This document shows positions 45,637-54,081 of a stretch of DNA of 64,000 nt, piece after piece. The position numbers were made by a program, and so were the translations under genes. The stretch comes from an uncultured Bacteroidales bacterium (GTDB lineage Bacteria > Bacteroidota > Bacteroidia > Bacteroidales > UBA932): positions 124,001-188,000 of the forward strand of contig CALVAG010000003.1 of NCBI GenBank assembly GCA_944325445.1, written 5' to 3'. A model generated the notes under the pieces. The model had not been told where the DNA came from. It was given only the letters and a program-made list of their open reading frames with translations, and did not search any database. The first letter of the stretch is position 1; every line of letters starts with the position of its first letter.

Positions 45637-46890
45637 ATGGAGTGTTTCGATTTGGCGATAGTGGGAGGCGGAGCGGCGGGCCTTTTCGGTGCGGCGGTTG
45701 CTGCCGGGCGCGGGCTTTCAGTCTTGCTGTTGGAGCGGAACGGACGCTGCGGGAAAAAAATTGCGATTACTGGGAAGGGCAGGTGCAACCTTACCAATAC
45801 GCGCGAATGGAGTGAATTTTCCGAACACGTCCATCCGAAACCCAATTTCTTCAAAAGCGCCTTTTTCGGAATGAGCAATAAAGATACCATGGCTTTTTTC
45901 GAGCGCATGGGATTGCCTCTTACCGTAGAACGCGGACAAAGGGTATTCCCTGCAAGCATGAGGGCGCAGGATGTTACAGACGTATTGGTTGCCAGATTAA
46001 AAGAACTTGGAGTTCCGCTCTGTACGGGATACCGTGTGGTCGGGGCTTCGAAGGTTGAGGATAGCGTTTGCGGCCCGGTTTTCAAAGTGGAGGCAAAATC
46101 CTCCGAAGATGGCGGGTTGCGGCTGTTTACGGCAAGGAATCTGCTTATAGCTACCGGAGGACTTTCCTATCCGGCAACCGGCTCTACAGGCGACGGATAT
46201 CTTCTGGCCGAGAGTTTCGGTCATAAAATCGTTCCATGCTTTCCGTCGCTTACAGCATTGGTCCCTTTGAATTACGACATCTCTCTCAGCGGCATATCCC
46301 TTAAAAATGTGGAACTCTCTCTTTATGTAAACGGCACATCCGTGCAGACCGAGTTCGGGGAGATGGATTTTACATCTGACGGTATAGAGGGAGCGGCTGC
46401 AATCAGGTTGAGCAGAAAGGCTGTCGCCGCACTTGACGGAAAACAGAAAGTCGCCGTATCGTTCGATTTGAAGCCTGCTGTTTCCTGCGAACAGCTGCGT
46501 TTGAGAATCAGGAGGGAGGCTGCTGCCGATATTGTTATTGCCAAGGGCGGAACTTCAGGATTGAGGGCCCTTTTGAGGAGACTTTTGCCGGAGGCTCTCA
46601 TAACACCGTTCATGAGGGCGAATAGAGACCTGTCTTATGAAAATTTACCTGAAAGGCTGAAAGCGTGGAGATTCGCTCTCGTCTCTTATGTGGGGTATCG
46701 CAGAAGCGTTGTTACGGCCGGCGGTGTAGATTTGGTAGGCATCTCTCCAAAGACTATGGGCTCCAAATTGGTCGAAGGGTTGTATTTTGCCGGAGAAGTC
46801 CTGGATTTGGACGGCGATACCGGCGGCTATAACCTGCAGATAGCCTTTTCTACTGCGGCGCTTGCTGCAAATAATATCGGAAAGCGGTAG
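45637..46890 (+). CDS. NAD(P)/FAD-dependent oxidoreductase, HI0933/YhiN family
   Basis: Flavoprotein of unknown substrate. The 417-residue protein begins MECFDLAIVGGGAAGLFGAA, a Rossmann FAD motif, followed by the family signature GKKIAITGKGRCNLTN, TGGLSYPATGSTGDGY, and the C-terminal FAD-contact text LYFAGEVLDLDGDTGGYNLQ. This order is that of the HI0933-like family. The ATG is only 4 nt after a near-consensus TACTTTG box, so a leaderless transcript is possible. Confidence 0.92.
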   Translation: MECFDLAIVGGGAAGLFGAAVAAGRGLSVLLLERNGRCGKKIAITGKGRCNLTNTREWSEFSEHVHPKPNFFKSAFFGMSNKDTMAFFERMGLPLTVERGQRVFPASMRAQDVTDVLVARLKELGVPLCTGYRVVGASKVEDSVCGPVFKVEAKSSEDGGLRLFTARNLLIATGGLSYPATGSTGDGYLLAESFGHKIVPCFPSLTALVPLNYDISLSGISLKNVELSLYVNGTSVQTEFGEMDFTSDGIEGAAAIRLSRKAVAALDGKQKVAVSFDLKPAVSCEQLRLRIRREAAADIVIAKGGTSGLRALLRRLLPEALITPFMRANRDLSYENLPERLKAWRFALVSYVGYRRSVVTAGGVDLVGISPKTMGSKLVEGLYFAGEVLDLDGDTGGYNLQIAFSTAALAANNIGKR

Positions 46891-46892
46891 AG

Positions 46893-47414
46893 CTATTTTA
46901 TTGAAAATCCTGAATTGTCCAATCCTATTTTGTCGCCGGGTATGACCGGCACTCCTTCATGCAACTCGAAAAGCAGTATGTCTCCATATCTTATGCTGAT
47001 AATCGAGGTGATTTTCTCGATGGCTTGTTCTATATCCTCTTTTGGGGGTTGGGCGAGCCGGCATACGGGAATCCCGTTTTTCGAAAATTCGGGTAAGTCC
47101 GATGATGTTTCTCTATCTTCCGACAGATATGTGGAATAATCAAAGGAATTGGCTACGGAAAAAGTGACAGGCTCATTTTCATTTATTGAAACCGCCCGCA
47201 CTGCGATACCGTATTCTACGGTGCCATAGTATCTTTCTGCGAATTTTTGCAGTATGGCCTTGCCTGCCTTGCATATTTTTACATATGCGAACGGTATGGC
47301 AGAGAGGCTTGTGACAAAATCCGGCACATAAAAATCTCCCCAATTCCGGTTCAGTGTCGTATCCGGTCTGAGATAAAACCCCTTGCTGTTATATGGAACG
47401 GCTATTATATTCAA
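46893..47414 (-). CDS. Degenerate fumarylacetoacetate hydrolase-like protein
   Basis: Short FAH-fold protein that seems to have lost its active site. The segment FYLRPDTTLNRNWGDFYVPD then ICKAGKAILQKFAERYYG corresponds to the Bacteroidetes FAH pattern of a KPDT motif, PDF, a strand carrying the metal ligands ExE, a GKxI turn and FAxRYY. In the ligand strand this protein reads IPFAYVKI, without acidic residues, and the later DFTARD position reads AVRAVS. At 173 residues it is shorter than usual (about 200). It is downstream of the DnaQ-type exonuclease (3 nt) and dnaN in one operon. Function unknown. Confidence 0.65.
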   Translation of the reverse strand: MNIIAVPYNSKGFYLRPDTTLNRNWGDFYVPDFVTSLSAIPFAYVKICKAGKAILQKFAERYYGTVEYGIAVRAVSINENEPVTFSVANSFDYSTYLSEDRETSSDLPEFSKNGIPVCRLAQPPKEDIEQAIEKITSIISIRYGDILLFELHEGVPVIPGDKIGLDNSGFSIK

Positions 47415-47417
47415 TCT

Positions 47418-48206
47418 TTATTTCTGATTTTCGTGTTGCTTTTCCCTCAACTTCAAATAGAGATTTGTCATGACCCTCTTTGTGTCAAGCGTAAAATCCC
47501 CGTTCTGCATCCATGAGTAATAACTCGGTTCCACTGCCAATACCTCCAGAACCTTTTTGCCTTTATGCTTTCCGAAATTGAATATCGCTTCATTGTTGTC
47601 ATCAAGCACGATTCTTCCGGCGTAGTCTGCAAATCTGTTTTTGTTTGAGAATTTTGCCAACATTGAGACATCGTTTTTCAGCGTTTCCGGATATCTGTCG
47701 AGCTGTGCCATGAGTATTTCATATGTTGCCAACGTATCGGCTTCGGCTGTGTGAGCATTTTCCAGCTCCTTGTTGCAGTAGAATTTATATGCGGCGGAAA
47801 GGGTTCTCTGCTCCATTTTATGGAAAATGTTCTGTACGTCTATAAGCTGATGCTTTCTGAAATCGAAGTCTACGCCGGCTCTTAAAAACTCTTCGGCAAG
47901 AAGGGGAATATCGAATTTGAGTGAATTGTAGCCGGCTATATCGCAGCCCTCCATCCATTTTGCAAGCGATTTTGCAATCTCTTTGAACTTGGGACAATCC
48001 TTTACATCTTCATCTGATATGCCATGTACGGCCCTGGCTTCTGGAGATATCGGAACAGTCGGGTTTATCCTTCGTGTCTTTACCTCCTTTTCTCCGTCGG
48101 GGTGTACCTTTACTGCCGAAATTTCAACGATTCGGTCTGTAGCGACATTCAGCCCCGTGCTCTCGATGTCGAAAAAGAGCAGAGGCCTTGTAAGATTCAA
48201 TTGCAT
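47418..48206 (-). CDS. DnaQ-like 3'-5' exonuclease with DUF3820-like C-terminus
   Basis: DEDDh exonuclease similar to the DNA polymerase III epsilon subunit. The 262-residue protein has D13 and E15 in FFDIESTGL, HGISDEDV, GYNSLKFDIPLL and AHTAEADTLATYEIL with the catalytic H and D. After about residue 190 a second small domain contains FGKHKGKKVLEVL and PSYYSWM, a DUF3820-like module. The ATG at 48206 was chosen because upstream in-frame codons fall in the spacer to dnaN. It lies 17 nt after dnaN. Confidence 0.9.
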   Translation of the reverse strand: MQLNLTRPLLFFDIESTGLNVATDRIVEISAVKVHPDGEKEVKTRRINPTVPISPEARAVHGISDEDVKDCPKFKEIAKSLAKWMEGCDIAGYNSLKFDIPLLAEEFLRAGVDFDFRKHQLIDVQNIFHKMEQRTLSAAYKFYCNKELENAHTAEADTLATYEILMAQLDRYPETLKNDVSMLAKFSNKNRFADYAGRIVLDDNNEAIFNFGKHKGKKVLEVLAVEPSYYSWMQNGDFTLDTKRVMTNLYLKLREKQHENQK

Positions 48207-48223
48207 GATATTTAGCTTAAAAC

Positions 48224-49351
48224 TTAATTGTTTATACGCATCGGCATAAGCAGCGCGCAAATCTCTTCTTCCGGCTCGCTTTGGACTGCCGGCTGTATGA
48301 GTGCGGCTCTGTTGGGATCTGCCAGTTTAATGCAGATAGTGTCGTACGGGAAATTGCTCAAAATCTCAATAAGGAATGTAGACTTGAAACCGATCTCCAT
48401 AGGCGTCCCTTCATATTCGCATGTAAGTGTCTCCTGCGCACTCATGGAAAAGTCCAGATCCTGTGCGGTAATCTCCATACGGTTCTGGGAGAGCTTGAAA
48501 ATAATCTGCCCTGTCGCCTGATTCGAACATACGGCTACGCGCTTGCTGGCATTGAGCAGTTCATTCCTGGCAATTGATATAATATTGGTGTTGTTTTTGG
48601 GTATGACACTCTTATATGCAGGATATGTCCCCTCTACAAGACGGCACACCAATAACGAATTTTCGAATTTGAACATTGCGTTTGTCTTGTCGAATGTGAT
48701 TTCTACACTTTCGTCTGCCAATTTGGCCAGGTTGTTCTTAAGTATATTGGCCGGTTTTTTAGGTAAAATGAAAGAGGCGTTTTTGCTGCCCTTTACATCT
48801 TTTCTCGTGTAGCATACAAGCTTATGCGCATTCGACGCCACCAGAGTGGTGCTTTCGGGAGTAATGTCGAAATATATGCCGTTCATGACAGGCCTGAGCT
48901 CTTCCTCTGCGGTAGCATAGATTGTGCTGTTTATGCCATCTGTCAGGACTGATGCGTCAAATGTCAGTTTTACGGAGTCCGACAGCATCGGAAGTTGCGG
49001 ATAGTCTTCTGCCGACATATAGGGTATTTGTGCGCTTCCGCTCATCCATGAAATATTGACTATGCTTCTTTCGGCGTCAGAAGCAAATTCTATAGGTTGT
49101 GCGGGAAGTTCTTTAAGCGTGTCTGTCAGAAGTTTCGCCGGTATAGCAATCTCCCCTCCTTCAGCAACATCGTCTATTGTGATAATTGTTTTAAGAGTGG
49201 TCTCCGAATCGGATGCGGTTACCGTTAACGAATTCCCTTCAAGCAAAAACAGGAAATTATCCAATATTGGCAATGAACTCTTTGATGCAATCACACGCGA
49301 TACCGAAAGCAAGCCTTGCAAAAGGTCTGTGCTGGAAACAATAAACTTCAT
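48224..49351 (-). CDS. dnaN: DNA polymerase III beta subunit (sliding clamp)
   Basis: Processivity clamp of the replicative polymerase. The 375-residue protein shows the three-domain clamp pattern: MKFIVSSTDLLQGLLSVSRVIASKSSLPILDN, PMLSDSVKLTF before RPVMNGIYFDI, and a C-terminus ending LMPMRIN, the peptide-binding end. Two downstream genes (DnaQ-like exonuclease, FAH-like) follow closely. No dnaA or origin is seen nearby, so dnaN is not at oriC here. Confidence 0.97.
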   Translation of the reverse strand: MKFIVSSTDLLQGLLSVSRVIASKSSLPILDNFLFLLEGNSLTVTASDSETTLKTIITIDDVAEGGEIAIPAKLLTDTLKELPAQPIEFASDAERSIVNISWMSGSAQIPYMSAEDYPQLPMLSDSVKLTFDASVLTDGINSTIYATAEEELRPVMNGIYFDITPESTTLVASNAHKLVCYTRKDVKGSKNASFILPKKPANILKNNLAKLADESVEITFDKTNAMFKFENSLLVCRLVEGTYPAYKSVIPKNNTNIISIARNELLNASKRVAVCSNQATGQIIFKLSQNRMEITAQDLDFSMSAQETLTCEYEGTPMEIGFKSTFLIEILSNFPYDTICIKLADPNRAALIQPAVQSEPEEEICALLMPMRINN

Positions 49352-49374
49352 ATAGATTATATTTTAACAACAGA

Positions 49375-49382
49375 CAAATGTA
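49375..49382 (-). promoter_or_regulatory. -7 box TACATTTG for dnaN
   Basis: Minus-strand TACATTTG matches TAnnTTTG, 23 nt before the dnaN ATG. Confidence 0.5.
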
Positions 49383-49432
49383 CAAATTATTTGGCATATA
49401 TTTTGAGTTTCCATATCTAAATTTTAGAAAAA

Positions 49433-50887
49433 ATGACGATGAAAAAAAACGGTTTTTTTATAGTTCTGATATCTGTGGCGTTGAGTATGCTCTCTGCTTT
49501 TCTGGTGGTAAAATATGTGCAGAAATCCAATCAAAACGGAAATAGTGCGGTGCAGATAGAGCGGAACGGTTCCGCTGTCAATATAGATATAGTGGGAAAG
49601 AGCTTCCCGGACTTTACATTCGCCGCTGAAAATTCTGTAGAGGCGGTTGTGTACGTGAAAGTCCTTAAACGCGAAAAGAAGAGCCGGGAGGCTTCGATAT
49701 TGGAATATTTCTTCGGCGGTCCGCAATTCTCCCAGCCGCGTGAGAGTGTAAATTCGGGCTCGGGTGTCATACTCTACGATGACGGATATATCGTTACGAA
49801 TAATCATGTGGTAGACGGTGCCGTCGAGGTGGCGGTTACCCTCAACAACAACAAGCAGTATAAAGCCAAGATAGTAGGAGCCGATCCTGTTACGGATGTG
49901 GCATTGCTCAAGATTGATGCGGAAAATCTGCCGGTCATTCCAATGGGCGATTCCGACAGCCTGAGACTGGGTGAGTGGGTTTTGGCAATAGGCAGCCCGT
50001 ACAATCTGAGAAGTACCATCACTGCCGGGATAGTGAGTGCAAAAGGCCGTTCGCTGCCGGATTTGTCGGGAGAGTTCAAGATCGAATCATTTATCCAGAC
50101 TGATGCTGCCGTAAATCCCGGAAACAGCGGCGGCGCATTGGTAAATGCAAAAGGGGAGCTTGTAGGTGTAAATACCGCCATCGCTTCCAATACCGGTTCA
50201 TATACAGGATATTCGTTTGCCGTACCTGTAACTATCGTGAAAAAGATAGTGGACGATATCAGGGAGTACGGTTCCGTTAAGAGAGCCATGCTCGGAGTCT
50301 CCATGCTTGAACTGACCGGCGAGGTGGCCAGGGAGTTCGGAGTGAATGACGATATCTCCGGCGTTTATATTCCGGAAGTTGTGAAGGACGGCTCTGCGGA
50401 TAAGGCGGGAATCAGGCCAGGCGACGTTATGACTGCCATAGATGGCGTAAAGGTGACAAAGCCTGCCCAAATCCAGGAAAAAATCAATTCGCACAGACCC
50501 GATGACAATATCAGGGTAGATGTTGTTAGGGACGGGAAAGATATGAGTTTCAATGTGCAGCTGCAGGGGCGCGAAACCGACTCGTCTGTCGGAACGCATG
50601 GCAAAGTGAAAATCCTCGGGGCGATAGTGGAGGATGCGTCTGAAGAGCTGCTTAAAAAGCATGACCTTAAAAGCGGGGTGACAGTTACCTCTGTGGGGAA
50701 CGGAAAATTGAGTGAAGCAGGAATTCCCGAAGGGTTTATAATTACATATGTGAACCAGGAACCGGTCGAGAGTACCCAGCAACTTCTCAATATCGTATCC
50801 GGTTCGAGCCGTTCGATATTGATAGAGGGTGTGACTTCGGAAGGAGAGGTGAAATTTTATGCGATAGGCTTGGATAATAAAAAATAA
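49433..50887 (+). CDS. HtrA/DegP-type Do serine protease
   Basis: Periplasmic protein-quality-control protease. Residues 7-28 form a signal or anchor segment. The catalytic triad is H125 (NNHVV), D155 (TDVALLKI) and S232 (PGNSGGAL), followed by two PDZ domains (about 285-375 and 390-480). Length 484 fits the Do family. Between it and rpoD a strong hairpin should separate the transcripts. The upstream TATATTTTG is one base too long for a good -7 box. Confidence 0.95.
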   Translation: MTMKKNGFFIVLISVALSMLSAFLVVKYVQKSNQNGNSAVQIERNGSAVNIDIVGKSFPDFTFAAENSVEAVVYVKVLKREKKSREASILEYFFGGPQFSQPRESVNSGSGVILYDDGYIVTNNHVVDGAVEVAVTLNNNKQYKAKIVGADPVTDVALLKIDAENLPVIPMGDSDSLRLGEWVLAIGSPYNLRSTITAGIVSAKGRSLPDLSGEFKIESFIQTDAAVNPGNSGGALVNAKGELVGVNTAIASNTGSYTGYSFAVPVTIVKKIVDDIREYGSVKRAMLGVSMLELTGEVAREFGVNDDISGVYIPEVVKDGSADKAGIRPGDVMTAIDGVKVTKPAQIQEKINSHRPDDNIRVDVVRDGKDMSFNVQLQGRETDSSVGTHGKVKILGAIVEDASEELLKKHDLKSGVTVTSVGNGKLSEAGIPEGFIITYVNQEPVESTQQLLNIVSGSSRSILIEGVTSEGEVKFYAIGLDNKK

Positions 50888-50917
50888 ATATTGTATTTGG
50901 CTGACAGTAACGTGTTT

Positions 50918-50957
50918 ATATCGGGCGGCGCTCTCTTTTGGAGCACTGTCCGGTATA
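50918..50957 (+). terminator. Hairpin terminator after the HtrA gene
   Basis: A two-part stem, ATATCGGGC with GTCCGGTAT (two G-U pairs) and GGCGCTC with GAGCACT, closes a small T-rich loop and is followed by AAATTGTTT. It ends the protease transcript upstream of the rpoD promoter. Confidence 0.6.
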
Positions 50958-50995
50958 AATTGTTTATGATTTTGTTTGTGTTTTAAAAATTTTTT

Positions 50996-51003
50996 TATTT
51001 TTG
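50996..51003 (+). promoter_or_regulatory. Promoter of rpoD (-7 TATTTTTG)
   Basis: TATTTTTG with TTTG at 50975-50978, a 17-nt spacer. The predicted leader before the ATG at 51021 is only 10-13 nt. Confidence 0.6.
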
Positions 51004-51020
51004 CGCGATAATTTAAGGAG

Positions 51021-51881
51021 ATGAGACAACTTAAAATAACAAAATCCATTACCAACAGGGAGAGCGCATCTCTCGATAAATATCTTCAGGAAATAGGCAG
51101 GGAAGAGCTGGTTACTGTGGAAGAAGAGGTTGAATTGGCACAACGTATCCGCAAAGGCGATCAGGCTGCGTTGGAAAAATTGACAAAAGCAAACCTCAGA
51201 TTTGTAGTGTCTGTAGCAAAGCAATATCAAAATCAAGGGCTTAGTCTGCCGGATCTGATTAATGAAGGCAACTTGGGCCTGATTAAGGCTGCCGAGAAGT
51301 TCGATGAGACGAGAGGCTTCAAATTTATCTCTTATGCAGTTTGGTGGATAAGGCAATCGATTCTTCAAGCACTTGCGGAGCAGTCGCGTATAGTAAGATT
51401 GCCCCTTAACCAGGTCGGCTCGTTGAATAAGATCAACAAGGCGCTTTCAAAATTCGAGCAGGAGAACGAAAGAATGCCTTCTCCTGAGGAGTTGTCTGAA
51501 ATTCTTGATATTCCCAGAGATAAAATCGCAGATACACTGCGCGTTTCGGGGCGTCATGTCTCTGTGGACGCCCCTTTCGTAGATGGGGAGGACAATAGTT
51601 TGCTGGATGTCCTTGTCAATACGGACTCGCCTAACGCAGATAAGGGATTGGTAAATGAGTCTTTGAATAAAGAGATAGAGCGTGCCCTTGCTACCCTTAC
51701 GGAGAGAGAGAGGGATATAGTGAAATATTTCTTTGGAATAGGAACTCAGGAGATGACCCTCGAAGAGATCGGCGAGCATTTCGGACTTACCCGTGAAAGG
51801 GTGCGCCAAATCAAAGAAAAAGCTATAAGAAGGTTAAGACATAGTGCAAGGAGCAAATTGCTGAAGAGTTATCTGGGATAA
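51021..51881 (+). CDS. rpoD: Primary sigma factor RpoD (Bacteroidetes type)
   Basis: Housekeeping sigma factor that recognises TTTG/TAnnTTTG promoters. At 286 residues it lacks region 1.1 and the long non-conserved insert of E. coli sigma-70, as in Bacteroidetes sigma-ABfr. Visible regions: 1.2 ([10 protein letters not shown]), 2.1-2.4 ([17 protein letters not shown] through [15 protein letters not shown]), region 3 and the 4.2 helix-turn-helix ([20 protein letters not shown], about 243-262). AAGGAG directly abuts the ATG, an unusual spacing for a ribosome binding site. Confidence 0.96.
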   Translation: MRQLKITKSITNRESASLDKYLQEIGREELVTVEEEVELAQRIRKGDQAALEKLTKANLRFVVSVAKQYQNQGLSLPDLINEGNLGLIKAAEKFDETRGFKFISYAVWWIRQSILQALAEQSRIVRLPLNQVGSLNKINKALSKFEQENERMPSPEELSEILDIPRDKIADTLRVSGRHVSVDAPFVDGEDNSLLDVLVNTDSPNADKGLVNESLNKEIERALATLTERERDIVKYFFGIGTQEMTLEEIGEHFGLTRERVRQIKEKAIRRLRHSARSKLLKSYLG

Positions 51882-51937
51882 CACTTGCATTGCTTTTGGT
51901 TTCTGATTATATTTGTTCAGCATTTTTGAAACGAATA

Positions 51938-51945
51938 TAATTTTG
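51938..51945 (+). promoter_or_regulatory. -7 box TAATTTTG 4 nt before the M3 peptidase ATG
   Basis: TAATTTTG with TTTG at 51912-51915 (22-nt spacer). The ATG at 51950 follows after 4 nt, so the transcript may be leaderless. A second box, TATATTTG at 51908-51915 with TTG 20 nt upstream, would give a leader of about 30 nt. Confidence 0.5.
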
Positions 51946-51949
51946 CCCT

Positions 51950-54049
51950 ATGAAAAAACTTATGTTTTCTCTGCTTTGTGCAGGGATGTGTGTCTGCGCA
52001 TGCGAAAACGGAGAGGTGAACCCGTTACTGACGGAGTGGAACGCCCCATACGGAATACCGCCATTCGAAGATGTAAAACCTGAACATTATATGCCGGCCT
52101 ATAAAGTGGCCATGGAGCAATACCGTAATGAAATAGACGGCATTGTCAGCAATCCCGAAGAACCTACATTCGAAAATACGATTGTCGCATTCGATAATTC
52201 CGGAGAGTTGCTCTCCAGGATATCCGCCGTATTCGGCAGCGCCAACGGCGTGAATTCAAGTGAGGAATTACGGAATATTTCCAAAGAACTTTCCCCTCTG
52301 TTGAGTGAACTCAGCAGTGAGGTGAACATGAATGAAAAACTGTTTCAAAGGATAAAGAGCGTTTACGACAGACGCGATTCCCTGAATCTTGAGCCGGACC
52401 AGTACAGATTGGTTACCTTGATATATGAGGATTTCCAAAGGTCCGGTGCAGAACTCCCTGCAGACAAAAAAGAGGAGCTGAAAAAGGTGAATGCTGAAAT
52501 TGCGGCATTTCAACTCCAATTCGGTCAGAATCTGTTGCAACAGACTGCTGCATACCGTCTCGTAGTTGATAATGAAGAGGATTTGGCCGGGCTCGGAGCT
52601 GCGCAGATTGCAGATGCCGCAGCAAGGGCGAAATCTGCAGGAATGGATGGCAAATGGATATTCGGGCTCGACAATCCGAGTGTCATGCCGTTTCTTACAA
52701 ATGCAGACAATCGCGAACTGCGCAAGGAAATTCTGGAAGCTTATCTCAACAGGGCGAATCATAATGACGAATATGACAATAAGGAGATAATCAGAAAACT
52801 CGTGACCTTGAGGCTTGAAAAGGCCAGGATTATGGGATATGGGACATGTGCTGAATTTTTGCTCGATGACCGGATGGCAAAGACTCCCGAGGCTGTATAT
52901 GATCTGCTTGACAGAATATGGACGCCTGCAATCGATGCCGCAAAGAGGGAGGCCGGGCTTATGGAGAAGCTGATCGGGGAGGAAAAGTCGGGTATAGAGC
53001 TGCAAGCCTGGGACTGGCGTTATTATTCGCAAAAGGTAATGTCGCAAAAATATGACATAGACGAATCTTCTGTCGCTCCATATTTCAAATTGGAAAATGT
53101 GCGTGAAGGAATATTCTATGTGGCAAACCGTCTGTACGGTATGACCTTTAAACAGTTGGAAAATGTTCCGCTGCCAAATGAGGAGGCGGTGGCATTCGAG
53201 GTTTTCGATAAGGATTCTTCGCAGCTCGGAGTCGTATTTTTCGATATGTTTGCCCGTCCCGGTCAGAAGAGAGGCGGTGCATGGTGCGGTACGTTCAGAG
53301 GATCGTACTACAAGGACGGTAAAAGGGTTTTGCCGCTTGTCACAATAGTCGCCAATTTCGCAAAGCCGGCAGACGGTGAACCGGCACTTCTCACAATGGA
53401 TGAGGTATCTACCTATTTCCATGAATTCGGGCACGGTATAGACAATCTGCTTAAAAATGTAAGATATCAGGGATTGCGCAGTTATCCTCGCGATTTTGTG
53501 GAGTTGCATTCACAGCTTAACGAACATTGGGCATTCGAACCGGAGGTGTTGCAGGTTTATGCAAAACATTATGAAACAGGCGAGGTAATTCCAATGGAAC
53601 TTGTCGGGAAAATAAAGGATGCCTCTAAATTCGGGCAGGGTTTTGCAACTGTAGAATACCTTGCGGCTTCGTATCTCGATATGGATTTCCATAACCTTAA
53701 AGAGATTCCCGCCGACCTCGATGTCGAGGCTTTTGAGACTAAGGTTTTGTCTGACAGGGGATTGCTTCCGCAAATTCCGCCGCGCTACAGAAGTACGTAT
53801 TTCAATCATACGTTCGGAGGCGGATATACGGCCGGCTATTACAGCTATATCTGGGCGGAAGTGCTGGATGCAGATGCATATAACGCATATAAAGAGAGCG
53901 GAGATATTTTCAATCAGGAAGTTGCATCCAAATTCAGGAAAGAGATATTGGAAAAGGCAGGTTCCGATGATGCAATGACACTTTATATGAATTTCAGAGG
54001 CAAAGAGCCCGATATAGAGCCGCTGCTGATAAATCGCGGCTTGAAATAA
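51950..54049 (+). CDS. M3 family metallopeptidase, lipoprotein (Dcp type)
   Basis: Zinc oligopeptidase of the peptidyl-dipeptidase Dcp/oligopeptidase A group. Residues 1-17 look like a signal sequence with a possible lipobox VCAC (C18), so it probably acts in the periplasm. The thermolysin-like HEFGH motif is near residue 490 (STYFHEFGHGIDNLL), and the C-terminal HTFGGGYTAGYYSYIWAEVL is typical of M3 enzymes. Length 699 matches Dcp. The preceding cysteines C14 and C16 make the signal unusually cysteine-rich. Confidence 0.93.
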   Translation: MKKLMFSLLCAGMCVCACENGEVNPLLTEWNAPYGIPPFEDVKPEHYMPAYKVAMEQYRNEIDGIVSNPEEPTFENTIVAFDNSGELLSRISAVFGSANGVNSSEELRNISKELSPLLSELSSEVNMNEKLFQRIKSVYDRRDSLNLEPDQYRLVTLIYEDFQRSGAELPADKKEELKKVNAEIAAFQLQFGQNLLQQTAAYRLVVDNEEDLAGLGAAQIADAAARAKSAGMDGKWIFGLDNPSVMPFLTNADNRELRKEILEAYLNRANHNDEYDNKEIIRKLVTLRLEKARIMGYGTCAEFLLDDRMAKTPEAVYDLLDRIWTPAIDAAKREAGLMEKLIGEEKSGIELQAWDWRYYSQKVMSQKYDIDESSVAPYFKLENVREGIFYVANRLYGMTFKQLENVPLPNEEAVAFEVFDKDSSQLGVVFFDMFARPGQKRGGAWCGTFRGSYYKDGKRVLPLVTIVANFAKPADGEPALLTMDEVSTYFHEFGHGIDNLLKNVRYQGLRSYPRDFVELHSQLNEHWAFEPEVLQVYAKHYETGEVIPMELVGKIKDASKFGQGFATVEYLAASYLDMDFHNLKEIPADLDVEAFETKVLSDRGLLPQIPPRYRSTYFNHTFGGGYTAGYYSYIWAEVLDADAYNAYKESGDIFNQEVASKFRKEILEKAGSDDAMTLYMNFRGKEPDIEPLLINRGLK

Positions 54050-54081
54050 TGGATTCCGAGTAAAAAATTTTGTGACTGGCT

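Noticed and set aside
48224..49433. Replication origin next to dnaN
   Set aside because: No dnaA gene or cluster of DnaA boxes was seen, and dnaN is often away from oriC in Bacteroidetes.
52268..53509. 413-codon minus-strand frame
   Set aside because: Antisense to the M3 peptidase gene, with no recognisable domain.
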